Origin: Lumbricus terrestris
Taxonomy: Eukaryota > Annelida > Clitellata > Crassiclitellata > Lumbricidae
Reading direction: 5' to 3'
DNA: 64,000 nt
Assembly: GCA_949752735.1 (NCBI GenBank)
Contig: OX457036.1
Span: 96,418,261-96,482,260 of the forward strand
Shown here in pieces: positions 37,544 to 49,814 of this stretch. A model generated the notes under the pieces. That model saw only the letters and a list, made by a program, of their open reading frames with translations, made no database searches and was not told where the DNA came from. The stretch's first letter is position 1; each line of letters starts with the position of its first letter. Position numbers and translations under genes: made by a program.

Positions 37544-40377
37544 CAGTGGCGTAGCTAGCTTTTCGTGGGCCCGTGTGCAGAGGTTCCGCATGGGCCCCTG
37601 CTTGGCCTTGTATACGGCCGATCGATATCTTCGCGTTCTCGCAATTAAGATCACCAAAAACTAATCAATGTCGTGTTTGCTATTATACATAACTCATGCT
37701 ATAAACCTACCACTCACAGAATAAACATGAATTCTGCACGAATTTAAAAGTTGCATACTTATCCAGGGCCTACTACGCCATGGGGGGATGGAAGCAGACT
37801 GCTTCCAATTTGGGCCAGGGGGGAAAGGTTTTCCCCCCTAATGATAAAGTTGAGTATAGAAGATTTCCTCCTGAACATTTCCCCCCGGTATTCCCCATGG
37901 CATCTGTCATGCTCTCTCTCACAACTCATAATTTGGCCTAATTACATTAATTGTAAACATTTTGTTAAAGTATAAATTATTGTATACCTACTGAAACTGC
38001 ATTGGTTTTATAATATAGCCTAGGTCTCAAATAAAATGAACGATATTTTAAGAATAAATTTTAGCGATATGAGGCAAAGAAGCAACAGTAAATTAGTAGC
38101 CTACTTTTGTTTATAGCAAAGGTTTTTAGTCTGTTTAAGTAAACATTAATCAAGCAATAAAAGCTTGGTTGCTCAACAATTTAAGTTCGAAATCAAATAA
38201 AGCAAATGGCTTAGATCTATAAATTCCTCCCTCAAACATTAAAGCGCTATTGAAGTCCGTACAAATGCAAATTGCTTACACTTTTGTAGCCTACATTTGA
38301 GGGAAATGTTCGAGGGAATTGTCCTATTGAAACGCTCTGGTGGAATCCAGAGAGGAAATTACGGGGAGTGGTCCCGGGAAATGTCCATGGGATCTGTCTG
38401 GATCAGAAAATGGATGTTGCTGAGTATTGTACAACTGACAGTAGACTACTCAATTTGATATACCAAAAGAAATTGATATTTTACTGAATGCTGGACTTTT
38501 TCAAACTTCACAGGACTACTACAGTGTTTAACGCACTGCTAACCCATAATGGGAAATTTTCGAATGTTACCATTATATTGTGCAAATTTAAACAAATTAA
38601 ATCATGGGGAGGCGATATTTTATGATATCCTAAACCATGTGTCCGAGCATTAATTCACAAGCAATTTTGTGAAGATGATAGCTTTAAGAGGTACAATTAC
38701 AGCGTGCAAATCCAAAAAAGTGAAATTTTCATGACTTTATCGTTCATAAACAGCAAGCAAACAAGAGCCTAAAACATGCGCTCTATAGTCGATGACAACA
38801 GCTAAAAATGCGTTGGTTTCTGGGGCTCCGCCCCAGACCCCGCTGGGGAGCTCACGACGCTCCCCCAGGGCCCAGACCCCCTAGTCGCTATGGGCTATGG
38901 GCTTCGTGCCTTCGGCACTCGCAACTTCGCGCCTTCGACGCTTGCGATATAGACAAAAAGTTTCTGTTAGGGAGGAATGCTTCCACCTCTCAGGGGGGGA
39001 TAGTAGGCCCTGTACTTATCCACTTATTATTAGTGGGCCTACTTAAAACGGTGTCATGGCATCATAGAGTTTTCTTTCTAGCATTTTGCTCAGCAAAAAA
39101 GTCAATCATGTATCAATTTTGGTCCATGATTTACAACTTGCACACCAAAAACACGATACAATCATCATTTGTCACAGGCCTACCTAAAAAATATATAGGC
39201 CTACCTAAAAATAAGTTCAGCAATACTCCTTACAAGTGCAAAATTGGGGCACATAGCCTAAGTGATTCCTATGACCCTGATCCTGCTCAATTTTGGTCTC
39301 TTTCTGATTTTGGGCTGAGAGCTGAAAGGAGTTGAGAGCAGTTTGAGAATTGCCGAAAAAATAACTGGGGACCAGACTATGATCCACGTGAAGTTTGGTC
39401 GTGAAAAACAGAAAAGAAGACACCCGTGTGAACCTCTGAAAGACTAGAGAGGGTTGAACCACTTCAAACCCCCGGCAATTGCCACCCTGGTTGAAGGAGA
39501 TGTCAGGTCACTATACCGTTACCAGCAAAGTAGGCTTATCGGAATACACGAGCACGCCTGTGAGACGTAGGGCCTATGAGTTTTCTACAGCGCACCGTTT
39601 GATTACAATACACGAATGTGACAACAGTGGCGGTGCCAGGATTTTAGTTTTGGTCGGGCTAAATACTAGCAAAGGAAATTTTTATTTTCATCCGCCAAAA
39701 ATTCCTGACGACTTTTTTAGTCATTCGGTCGAAATCTCACGGAAATGTTCCATTTTCATCCGCCAAAACTTCAGTTTTACATGTCAAAAAACCGGCTGGT
39801 CTTTTTTTGGGGGGAGGGCTTAGCCGCGGATGTTCTTGTTTAGGGGGCCTAGCCCCCTAACCCCCACCTGTCGCCGCCACTGTACAGTGACATATAGACG
39901 GACATATAATTATATAGTCACACCTAGCCTAGATAGCACATGCACGCCCTATACCCTCTGCAATGTCTGCATAGGAAAGCGAAGCAGCGAAATTAAAATC
40001 TTATGTCGGTAGGCCCTATGATTCTTTCATGTTCTCAGATTAAAACTATAAGCTTATTGGACCTATTCTTTATTATCGTTCACATAGATGTAGCCTACAT
40101 TGTACACTAATGTCATTTTGCAATGTGACAGTCACGACTCGAGACGAAAACATAATATTAATATTGGAGTTCGGACTCAGTAGATCTATAGTTTGCCTGT
40201 CAACAGCAAGGCGGTTGCAAGTCCGTTTACAAAAAATCACATATAAAATATATTGTGAATTAAGCTTACTATAGGAAAGCCCATAATAAATAATTAGTTT
40301 AGCAATCTGTGTGGGCCCCTGGAGGTCGTGGGCCCGTGTGCTTTGCACACATTGCACACATGGTAGCTACGCCACTG
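37544..40377. mobile_element. hAT-like element, 2834 bp, inside the second intron
   Basis: Inverted ends CAGTGGCGTAGCTA and TAGCTACGCCACTG, flanked by the exact 8-bp repeat ATAATGAT (37536-37543 and 40378-40385). GTGGGCCCGTGTGC occurs near both ends. Inside lie G/C-rich blocks such as GGGGCTCCGCCCCAGACCCC (38820) that resemble hAT subterminal regions, and a smaller TIR element at 39625-39882. I could not read a transposase. It begins about 220 bp after the 54-bp receptor exon. Confidence 0.85.
39625..39882. mobile_element. small TIR element nested in the 37544 element
   Basis: Inverted ends CAGTGGCGGTGCCAGG and CCTGTCGCCGCCACTG. GTGACA occurs just outside both ends, but at unequal distances, so no clean target duplication can be given. 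No coding capacity. Its ends resemble those of the host element, so a shared hAT family is likely. Confidence 0.6.
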
Positions 40378-40680
40378 ATAATGATGTTTTTACTCAGCCG
40401 TTTATTTGAAGTATAAATTGATTGCAATTAATTGTCTATGCAATATTGTATTTAAAAAAGCATAAATCATAAACTTGCCTAAGCTTATATTATATACTAC
40501 CTAGTCCAGGCCAAAAAAACACTTGCTTCACTTTTTCAATGGATATCCGAGTGGCTGACCCTGCGAGGGATTAATAATTCCAGCCTTCCGGAAGGACAAG
40601 AAGAAGAAGTCCAGGCCAATAAAAGTCATCGGGTCCTCTGACCAATCTTGGTGGCCCTGTTTGCACGTGTGTAATACATA

Positions 40681-40845
40681 CAGCGGCGTAGCCAGGAATT
40701 TTTGATGGGGGGGGGGGGGTTATGGCCGGAAGCACTGTTTTTTTGCTATTTTTCCTACTTAAATGGAAAAAATAACCTTTAAAAACCTTTTTCCGGAGCC
40801 AATGGGGGGGTTTAACCCCCGAAACCCCCCTTGCCTACGCCACTG
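40681..40845. mobile_element. 165-bp hAT-type MITE
   Basis: Ends CAGCGGCGTAGCCAGG and CCTTGCCTACGCCACTG, flanked by the exact repeat AATACATA (40673-40680 and 40846-40853). It contains a run of 12-13 G near the left end and CCCCC runs near the right. It lies about 150 bp upstream of the next receptor exon. Confidence 0.88.
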
Positions 40846-41001
40846 AATACATACTATGTACATACGTTTTGTGCGTGCCTACATGCATGTACGTATGCAT
40901 TTTTGCATTATGTACGTATGTGTGTATGTATGCATATATGTAGGCCTATGTATCGATATTTTTAAGAAAATGAATGACCTTGACGTTGACTTCTGACACA
41001 G

Positions 41002-41157
41002 GAGATGGATGACCTTGACCTTGACAGATTCCGTTATGGAGGGGTCAATTTCACCGGCTTCCGCGTCCAGTTTTCCGACGACCCTCTGCTCGAGTCCATC
41101 CGAAGTGATTGGCTGAGGGCGAGTCCTTCGTACTTCCAAGGTCAATCGAAACTCAAG
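41002..41157 (+). CDS. ionotropic glutamate receptor, amino-terminal-domain exon
   Basis: Exon of 156 bp between TTCTGACACAG and GTCAGT, phase 0 on both sides, 52 codons. It reads EMDDLDLDRFRYGGVNFTGF, then RVQFSDDPLLESIRSDWLRA and a short polar end SPSYFQGQSKLK. The L-D-L-x-x-F-x-Y-G-G-x-N-x-T-G-F motif is diagnostic of AMPA/kainate amino-terminal domains (vertebrate forms: FGGANVSGF, YSGVNMTGF). N-F-T is a glycosylation sequon. The vertebrate counterpart exon is 162-174 bp (from memory), close to this length. An internal AAG/GTCAAT at 41140 would be a phase-1 alternative donor. The next exon (around the YDAV motif) was not found downstream. Confidence 0.88.
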
Positions 41158-42104
41158 GTCAGTTCATCAAAATCATCAACTGTTGTTTGTAGTGTATTTG
41201 TTTCCGAAGAACGTTCTTGAGGGTCGGAAGGAGTGACCACTATACGAGCACAGGGGCCGATACAGAAATTTTCGAAGGGAGGTGCGAAAAAGTGGGGAAA
41301 TTTATTGTTCTCATCTTTCGTCCGAAAAAACTGATGACTTTTTTTTAGTCTTTTGGTCCAAGTTGCCTTGAAATGTATAACATTTCCCTGCCAAAAAACT
41401 GATGGCTTTTTTTTTAGACATTTAGCCGAATTGTCTAGAATATATACCATTAAAGCCTACTGTTGAAAGTTTATTGAAGCCTAATCGGGGGCGTACTGTG
41501 GGCGTTTCCCAAGAGTGGGGCCATGACTGAATTTGCACCCTGGATCCGCTCCTGTGCGAGCAGGCGCTATTCTATTCTGTTCTATTCTATTATATTCTAT
41601 TATATTCTATTATATTATATTATATTCTATTCTATTATATTATATTATATTCTATTTTATGGTCGGGTGCCCATGGCAAACTGTAATTAGATCATTTACC
41701 AGGTATGAAGGTTACATTAAAGTAGACCTGATAGCCAACCTACAACATAATTATGTACTTCTTACAAGATCTATTCATAATTATTCTAAAGTGAATGAAT
41801 AATCGATTATAATAATTACATGTATATTGAGAGCGAAATAGACTCTAAGATATCCCCAAAACTGACGTCTTTGGTCAAGGCATGGAGGTTTTCATTTGTC
41901 TGAATTGATGTGGGTAGGCTTCTCCACCCACTCACGGCCAGTCACCCCTACGACCCGTTCTTATTAATTTTTGTCGCTGGATATAAAGAAGACATCGGCT
42001 GCAGACTGATGACTGAACCGCACTGCATCGATGAGAAGATGAAAGACGCAACATCGGCTGATTAAATGTCGTGATTAATCAGACATTGTTCGTTCGGTCT
42101 TTCA
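41158..42104. other. intron sequence with a TATTC microsatellite
   Basis: A degenerate (TATTC)/(TATTA) run occupies 41563-41660. The 41250-41540 part holds G/C-rich MITE-like pieces without clear ends. No exon recognised. Confidence 0.45.
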
Positions 42105-42320
42105 TTCACTCATTCATTTATCATATGAGTTTATATAGCACCCCTTCAAGAAACCTACTCAGGTGCGCGCCCAGCCTATAGCCACGGCAAAAGAAAAAGA
42201 CTTGAGAGATTTTTATGAAACAAAATTTGATTGGTCAGATGTGATTAAAGGAAGCTTTGAAGGATGGAGGTCTTTCCAGATGGATGGTCGTACAACCGAG
42301 AAAGCTCGGCGTTGCCTGTC
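42105..42320 (-). pseudogene. non-LTR retrotransposon 3' end, decayed
   Basis: On the minus strand AFSVVRPSIWKDLHPSKLP corresponds to the (A/S)FSVVAPRLWNSLP block of LINE polymerases, followed by stops. The tail ACCTGAGTAGG, GGGGTGCTATATAAAC and a short GAAT run follow. Same family as 2727-2885 and 29436-29596. Confidence 0.6.
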
Positions 42321-43510
42321 AGCTAAGTGAACCCGTGGAACAATAGGAGTTGTTCCTTCAGAGCAGGGCGAAGAGCCCAATGCACTTCAACTGGGCGACA
42401 GAAATCGCGTAGGTAAGATGGAGCGCAACCAAGGATGCAACGTGAAGCCATAATGTGGTTTCACGCTGCATCCGTCACCTTAAGCCAAGAAAACCGACCA
42501 ATTGGCAATTTCCCCATTCTTGATCAGCCGAAAACTGGATTTTTCTTTGAAATTTTGTTGTTTTTTAATTGCTGCGTTAATAAATGCAGCTGCAGCTTTG
42601 GTTCACTGCATTACAAACTATTATAATAGTCTGTTTACTCTGTTACTACGACACATTAGGCCTATGTATTTAGTTCAAAACGTGCAAATAATAATCACTT
42701 AGAGACAGTCACTTTGAATTTTTCCCCACAAAATTATTTTTCATATTTTCATTTTAACCAGGCGTAAATTTTGGACCAAATGTACTGAAGCTTTTTCAAT
42801 GAAATTCTTGTGCTATCAGCGCATAATAATAATAATTTATTATTAGGGTAAATGATAATGACACCATTCGCGACGTGAATGGTCACTTTTCTTTGTGGAG
42901 TTCACCAATTCAGATGTTGTATGTATTGCATTAAGCTTAGGCCCATACAATAATTATGCATTATATGCGAATATGATGCGCATAATTATAATTATATATA
43001 ACTGCATCTGATATGACCGCTTCCAAAGTCTACCCATGCACAGACTACCTTATCATAATATTTTTTGACAGAACATCAATATCGCAAAGTAATTGTGCTT
43101 GAAGGTCAAATATAGGAATGGGTTCAACACTCATAGACCGTCTGAGCGACGTCTCGTATGCGTACTCCCCGCATTACAGGCCGAGGTTTTCTCCAATCGG
43201 GGTATACACCGTCAGGGCATTGGTTTGGCTGTGTGTGCGAGAATATCAGTGGAGGGAGTTGCTGTCAATGCATTGCGTGCAAGATGGAAAAGAAGAAGCA
43301 GATGATGAGGCAGATGAAGACAGCTACTGCAGCTGCTGCTGCAGCTGCTGCTGCTGCTGATGATGATGCTGACGATGGACAAGCTAGATGAAGACATAAC
43401 AACAAGGCTGGATTAAATACTTGAGCAATGTCGCTAAGCTTGAAAAATGACCGAACCGAATAGGTCGTTTATTTCTAACGAATGATGTCAAACTCGTTAA
43501 GGAAGGAACA

Positions 43511-43511
<1 letters not shown>
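42321..43511. other. no gene recognised
   Basis: Frames at 43093-43391 overlap a GCT/GAT-rich end and look compositional. No other signal. Confidence 0.35.
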
Positions 43512-43545
<34 letters not shown>

Positions 43546-43665
43546 CGATGACGACGACGATGATGTTGTCATAATATCATGTCATGTCATATCATATCAT
43601 ATCATGGCATGTCATGTCATGTCGTATCATATCATATCATGGCATGTCATGTCATGTCGTGTCAT
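43512..43665 (+). repeat. (GAT)n and ATCATGTC repeats
   Basis: GAT/GAC units to 43564, then alternating CATGTCATGTCAT and ATATCATATCAT units up to about 43665. Confidence 0.85.
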
Positions 43666-43669
43666 ATCG

Positions 43670-43930
43670 CCATCGTCGCTTCGTGACAGTTGGCTACATG
43701 AATGACTCGTCACTGCTCAAAATCTTCTGTCGCGAGCCGCGTTCACCAGGTAGGCCTATGTGCCCTCGAGGCCAATCCATTGCGAGATGTTGTCAAGCCA
43801 AGAAATCCATGGTCTACCCTCGTCCTTGTATTTCCTCCATGAGACCCGTCATCAGACTGCTGTTGATAATGTCGTGCGGCTGTCGAATAATGTGGTCAAA
43901 ATATCGTAGTTTTCTAGCTTTGGTCTGATG
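43670..43930 (-). pseudogene. non-LTR reverse transcriptase C-terminal fragment
   Basis: The minus strand reads ARKLRYFDHIIRQPHDIIN, then SLMTGLMEEIQGRG and a stop, MDFLA, a stop, and a tail ending TVTKRRWR. R-K-L-x-Y-F-G-H-I-x-R and the E(G)xRGRGRP..W.DN blocks are the standard end of RTE/jockey-like polymerases. Frameshifts and stops show it is dead. It belongs to a different subfamily from the 9843-10063 fragment. Confidence 0.6.
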
Positions 43931-44639
43931 TCATAATAATTATATTTCACTGTAAACAAGAATTTCCGAATATCTTCTTAGACTAAACGCGGGTTTAAGT
44001 TATCATTATTTCATCGCTTCAGTCTTTATTAATTCTTATCAAGTTTAAGATTTTCTATCAGAAAAGCAGAGCATCAGGCATCAGGCTACTCTAAGCTTGT
44101 TCTTGGGCAAGTATGAAGTCTTAGCGACTTTATTTTCTCATCCTCTTTTCTTACTAGCCAATCATTTCCAAAACCAGTTTTGCGTGACTCAGTAGCCACA
44201 GTGCCACACCCACCCACCCACAATAAACCGAAATAATTGAGCATGATCCGAAAATCTCTTCATATTCAATTTAGTTATTTTAAATATTATGACAGCCGTT
44301 CATTTCCGATTATAATATTTGCCCTGTGTTCCAATCCTCTTCAACCCCCGATGCTTTGATGGCGCGCCTGAGGGAATTCATTCCATCGAAATCTCCGATA
44401 ATAACCGTTGCAATTCCTTTGCAGCTGTCATAATGCTGCTTACAGCAATAATTATTATTGTCCTGTATAATTATTCCTGATTATATGTATTGAAAATATA
44501 TTTATCGTAATTATTAATTATTAACCTGCATATTGTCACAATAACTGCATTTTCTTGTAGGCCTATACGCTTAGAACAATTGTCATCATGAAAATTGCTA
44601 CATTTAAAAGTATTTTTGGTTGCAGACAGTAGCGTTAGC
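43931..44639. other. AT-rich sequence, no gene recognised
   Basis: Nothing identifiable. Confidence 0.35.
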
Positions 44640-44925
<286 letters not shown>

Positions 44926-44984
44926 AGTAGCAACAATAGTAGTAACATTGTCTTTATCGTTAGTAGCAGTACTATTAGTACTAT

Positions 44985-45130
44985 AATTATATAGCGCCCA
45001 TCAAGTTCTCTACTGAGAGTAACTACCTGACCAAGGCTAGGAGGTGAAGAGCCGTCGTAAGCGATTTTTATACCGGAGAGATGGGTCCAGAGGTGGAGAT
45101 GCAGCATCTCTTGGAGAAGTCCCTTCTATG
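44985..45130 (-). repeat. SINE/LINE remnant with GGGCGCTATATAAT tail
   Basis: The tail at 44988-45020 (minus strand CTCTCAGTAGAGAACTTGAT, then GGGCGCTATATAAT) matches the shared tail. The remaining ~110 bp are not recognisably coding. Confidence 0.45.
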
Positions 45131-45147
45131 TCACAGGAAAGCGGACG

Positions 45148-45265
45148 GAAAATGGATGATATCATACTGTTATTGATAATAGTAGAAAATGGATGATATC
45201 ATATTGTTATTGATATTAAATTATTAATAGAAAATGGATGATATCAGATTGTTATTGATATTATC
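45148..45265 (+). repeat. three-copy tandem repeat of about 45 bp
   Basis: AAAATGGATGATATCA followed by (T/G)A(C/T)TGTTATTGATA occurs three times with AT-rich spacers. Confidence 0.75.
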
Positions 45266-45887
45266 GTCAGGCTGTTTCCGTTTTATTTCTGTCATTATTT
45301 CTACTATTGGTGATCTAAGAACTGATACTAATATTGATATAATTATTGTTTTCCTTTATATATTCGTGTTTGTATTATTGTTGTTGTTATTTGCTAACAT
45401 TGTTGCTGCAATCGTAATTATTTTTTGTAATGTCGATTTGCTATTGTATTGTTTTTCCTATTGGTGTCATTATTGTTATTATTATTAATATTATAATTAT
45501 TGTTACTATTAGCCTATTATTATTATTATTATTATTATTATCGCTGGGCCTACAATTGCTTCTACTGCTACTGTTGCAACTATACCACTACCGCTACTTC
45601 TCTAATTATTATAATTATTATTAGTTTATTGTCATTATTAATAGCTTTGTCATTAGCCTAACTCTAATAACCATAATGATTGTTATTTACCCATTTTTCT
45701 CGGACTGAATGATCTCTCTTAAATTATCAATCACAGAATGTTGCCTGCGATGCGTGACAAAACGGAGACCAGATTGCAATTAGAAATGGATGGCATTAAT
45801 GAAATGAGTGCATGTACACAGCTGGGAGCAATGATACAGATCTAAGGTAAACAAGAAACAAGGTTTGACAGAGACAGACAGACAAAC
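45266..45887. other. AT-rich sequence, no gene recognised
   Basis: Short TTA runs only (about 45515-45540). Confidence 0.4.
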
Positions 45888-45943
45888 AGATAGATAGACA
45901 GATAGATAGATAGACAGATAGACAGACAGACAGACAGATAGAC

Positions 45944-46037
<94 letters not shown>

Positions 46038-46195
46038 GGATGAAACAATGGACAGAGGTAGAAACAGAGAGACACAAATAGACTAAGTGAGACAGAGAGA
46101 GACACTGAGTGACAAAACGGGACATAGGGAAATAAGCATGGTAGCAGATGCGGTCGTCGGTCGGTCGGTCGGTCGGTCGGTCGGTCGGTCGGTCT
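45888..46195 (+). repeat. GATA/GACA array and (GGTC)n
   Basis: GATA and GACA units at 45888-46036, a GACA-like degenerate stretch, and 11 GGTC units at 46150-46193. Confidence 0.9.
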
Positions 46196-47282
46196 ATGGA
46201 ATGCGAAGTGAATAAACGACGGCGCATTCACTTCACCGTCTCATAACGATCGAAGCGGAACTTACGCGAAGCAAGCAACGCAGAATTATTCTACTCACGT
46301 CTCTCTGGGTCTCGATCTATCCATCGGTGTCTCTCCTTGTCCCACTCTGTCGCTCTGTCTTCGTCTCTGTTCCTCTGTCTCTCTCGCTGCCTTTCTGTCT
46401 GGTAAGCATCCACCTTGTCGATGAAGAAAGTGAACAAGAATACAAGGACGGCAAGACAATAAGGTGGAATAAAAGGGTAGAATAGCAGAAGAAAAAAGAT
46501 GAAGAAAAAACGTGAACGACCATTAGACAAAGACGAAGGACGAGCAGAAGAAGGAGAAGAAGAGGAGGAGGAGGAATAAAGGAAGGAGAAGGAATGAGTC
46601 ACGAGAGAAATAGAAAAGCGCGCAAGAGCATGGACAAAACGGAAAAGGAGGAAAATAGTAGAAAAAACAGGGTAAATAAGTGAATTACTGAATGGATGCA
46701 TGGATGAATGAATGAATGAATGGATAAATGGATGGATGGGTGGATGGATAAATGGATGGATGGGTGGATGGATAAATGGATGGATGGACGAATGAATCAT
46801 CTGTCTTTTTAGTCCTACAAGCTAGGACCACTATTGCTCAAACTCGAACCTTTACCATCAATAGGTCCTCCTTGTGGGATTGCCTTTCCTCTACTCTGCG
46901 TGGGAATCTTCTTTCTGTATCACTATCTATGTATATCTCTGTCTTCTTAAGACCTTTTTTCTCTATGGGTTCTCGCACTTTGAGCGCTACTGAGCGCCAA
47001 TCAAAGACAAGAAACAGTGACATATTTTAAAGCAGATGTTGGCTGAAGAGAGGTTCGACCTGTCATTTAACTTGCATGTTTTCTCATTGCATTGATCCGT
47101 CCATCTTCTCTCTTTCTGTCTGTGGTGTGTCAGTGCCGTCTGTGATTGGCACGAACATCGTATTTATGCCGACTGCCAAATATACATAATAAACAGAATA
47201 AACAAGCACATGCAAACAGAATAATATCGTGTAGATCTGCTTATCAATCAATCGTGTCGGTCAGCTTGTATGTCTGCCTATC
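46196..47282. other. no gene recognised; GGAT/GAAT repeat
   Basis: A degenerate GGAT/GAAT run lies at 46690-46795. A Ser/Phe-rich 169-codon minus-strand frame crosses it and a purine-rich tract; I regard it as compositional. Confidence 0.4.
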
Positions 47283-47916
47283 CACGTACCTGTCTGTCTG
47301 TTTGTATGTATGTTTATTTATCTGCCTGTCTGTCTGTATGCTTATCTGTCTGTCTATCTGCCTATCTATCTACCTGTCTGTTTGTCTGTCTGCATATCTA
47401 CCTGTATGTATGTATGTATGTATGTATGTATGTATGTATGTATGTATGTATGTATGTGTGTATGTATGCACGTATGTATGTATGTATGTATGTATGTATG
47501 TATGTATGCATGTATGTATGTATGTATGTATGTATGTATGTATGTATGTATGTATGTATGTATGTACGTATGTATGTATGTATGTATGTATGTATTTATC
47601 TATGTATGTATTTATGCATGTATGTATGTATGTATGTATGTATGTATGTATGTATGTATGACATGTATGTATGTATGTATGTATGTATGACATGTATGTA
47701 TGTATGTATGTATGTATGACATGTATGTATGTATGTATTTATGTATGTATGTATGTATGTATGTATGTATGTATGTATTGTATGTATGCATGTATGTATG
47801 TATGTATGTATGTATGTATGTATGTATGTATGTATGTATGTATGTACGTATGTATGTATGTATGTATGTATGTATTTATCTATGTATGTATTTATGCATG
47901 TATGTCATGTATGTCA

Positions 47917-47947
<31 letters not shown>

Positions 47948-48163
47948 TGTATGTATGTATGTATGTATGTATGTATGTATGTATGTATGTATGTATGTAT
48001 GTATGTATGTATGTATGTATGTATGTTTGTATGTATGTATGCATGTATGCATGCATGCATGCATGCATGTATGCATGTATGCATGTATGCATGTATGTAT
48101 GTATGTCTGTCTGTCAGTCTGTCTGTCTGTCTGTGTGTCTGTCTGTCTGGCTATCTGTCTGCC

Positions 48164-48204
<41 letters not shown>

Positions 48205-48218
48205 GCTTGTCTGTCTGC
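47283..48218 (+). repeat. 0.94-kb GTCT/GTAT tetranucleotide array
   Basis: GTCT units, then more than 150 GTAT units with GCAT, GACAT and TTTAT interruptions, then GCAT and finally GTCT again. A longer segment (about 47450-47610) is duplicated at about 47770-47900, sharing the odd CTATGTATGTATTTATGCAT piece. The Cys/Met/Tyr/Val frames are artefacts. Confidence 0.96.
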
Positions 48219-48707
48219 ATATGGCCATGAAAAGCAGATCGGTAAATAAGAGAGAACAAGATGGCTGCCGACTGTTGTATGGCAGCCGAGCGGACGGACG
48301 GACGACGGAATCCATTAACCCCGATGTTCGCTTCGTTCAATCGTCGTCGTCCATGCTCCTCGGCAAGATGTTCAACACAGCATTGATAAACATTATGACC
48401 ACATTATTGCCGACCATATCAGATCTCTATATCGTCTATTGCAGATATGTCATCCGTGCTCATGGAAATAGTAGGCCTATACCCCGGAAAAATAGAAGTG
48501 GGATTTGGGGGGTGCCATGTTCCATATTGAGACATTGGGGAGTCTTTTCATGGCCGCCACGTGTCGGTTTACCTCGAAAATAAGTCAATCTTTCCCCTTC
48601 TAAGGTTTCCTCCCACTTCTGGAGAAATATTTTCAAAATTATTGTGCACGGTGATTTTCTGTTAGAATATAGTAATAGATTCTATATTATAAATCAGAGT
48701 CTTGAGA
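48219..48707. other. no gene recognised
   Basis: Contains CAAGATGGCTGCCG at 48257, which resembles a YY1-type initiator element, but nothing else supports a promoter. Confidence 0.3.
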
Positions 48708-49814
48708 GCCGGTGTCATGCGAGATACTATCCGGGCAACAGAAACTATCCGGCCACGCCCACTTCGTTGTCGGATACAATCTCGCACGACATACGTGCGA
48801 AATTGTATCCGTTGACAAATACTCTCCGGGTTGCTTTTCGATGTTTATTGGGAATAATTCGCTTCATGAAGCATATAACTCGGTATGCAAAGAGTTATTG
48901 TAATATATGCATGTAAGTGATATTGTGATCCAGAGACATTGCGAGTGTGCAATTAAATTTGGAACAAAACGTGATTCTTATTAACGAAGCGATGTTAAGT
49001 CAGTAGGAATTTTTCTATTTTTAGAATGGAAAAATTCATGTTTTAAATTGGATCGCTTATTAAGGAACTTCATAAAAGAAACTAGGGTGTCTAACGATAC
49101 AAATTTTACAATTTTAAAATGTTTTTCAAATACATCTGTCTAACTCCGTCACTGACTGCACTCTGCAAATGCCAGTCCCATGCCTGAATAAAGAAGGAGG
49201 GCGTCGCTAGTGAGTTTCGTTACCACACAGTGACGCTAAACTACAAATATTACAGTAGGCCTATATAATATTACATATCTGCAGATTCTGTGAATCGAAA
49301 CAGCGGCAACTAACTAATCACCTAGAAGTCCTAGATCATCCATACTCAAAACAACTTAACCTCTCGATCGGTTCTTGTCCGTCAACCCTTAAGCTAACTC
49401 TGGCAATTATTTAATTATTTTTACCACGTTATGGTTGCTCAACTGTTACTCCGTAGGCTTAAAACCAGGGATCACAGGCTACATAGCTTAGGCCTAATCT
49501 TCAGAAGTTCCGACCAAATTTTCGGAGACATTGCAACGCAATAAGATTAAAATAATGTATCGTTATTGATAAATAAATAGACTAAAAATAGATGGATTTG
49601 TAATTATGCAATATTATTTATAAAGAACCCGCATTTTGTTTTCCGCAAGCAACTACAGGCAGCCCCAAAGATTTTAGCAGCCCGGATCATATTTGTCAAC
49701 GAAAACGAGGCTGAGCCATCTAGCGTTACTCTCTGACGTCATATGTCACGTGAACCAATGACAGGAGTTTTCGGATAGTTTTTGTTGCCGGATAGTATCT
49801 CGCAGTACACCGGC
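48708..49814. mobile_element. 1.1-kb TIR element with subterminal hairpin
   Basis: Inverted ends of about 43 bp: left GCCGGTGTCATGCGAGATAC then TATCCGGGCAACAGAAACTATCCG; right CGGATAGTTTTTGTTGCCGG then ATAGTATCTCGCAGTACACCGGC. A 17-bp-arm hairpin, GGATACAATCTCGCACG / CGTGCGAAATTGTATCC, lies at 48772-48810. No target duplication is obvious. No coding capacity. Confidence 0.72.

Noticed and set aside
48257..48270. YY1-like promoter element CAAGATGGCTGCCG
   Set aside because: Single motif without a CpG island, downstream exon or other promoter evidence.
47146..48583. Cys-Met-Tyr-Val-rich frames up to 284 codons
   Set aside because: Translation of the GTAT/GTCT array, not a cysteine-rich secreted protein.
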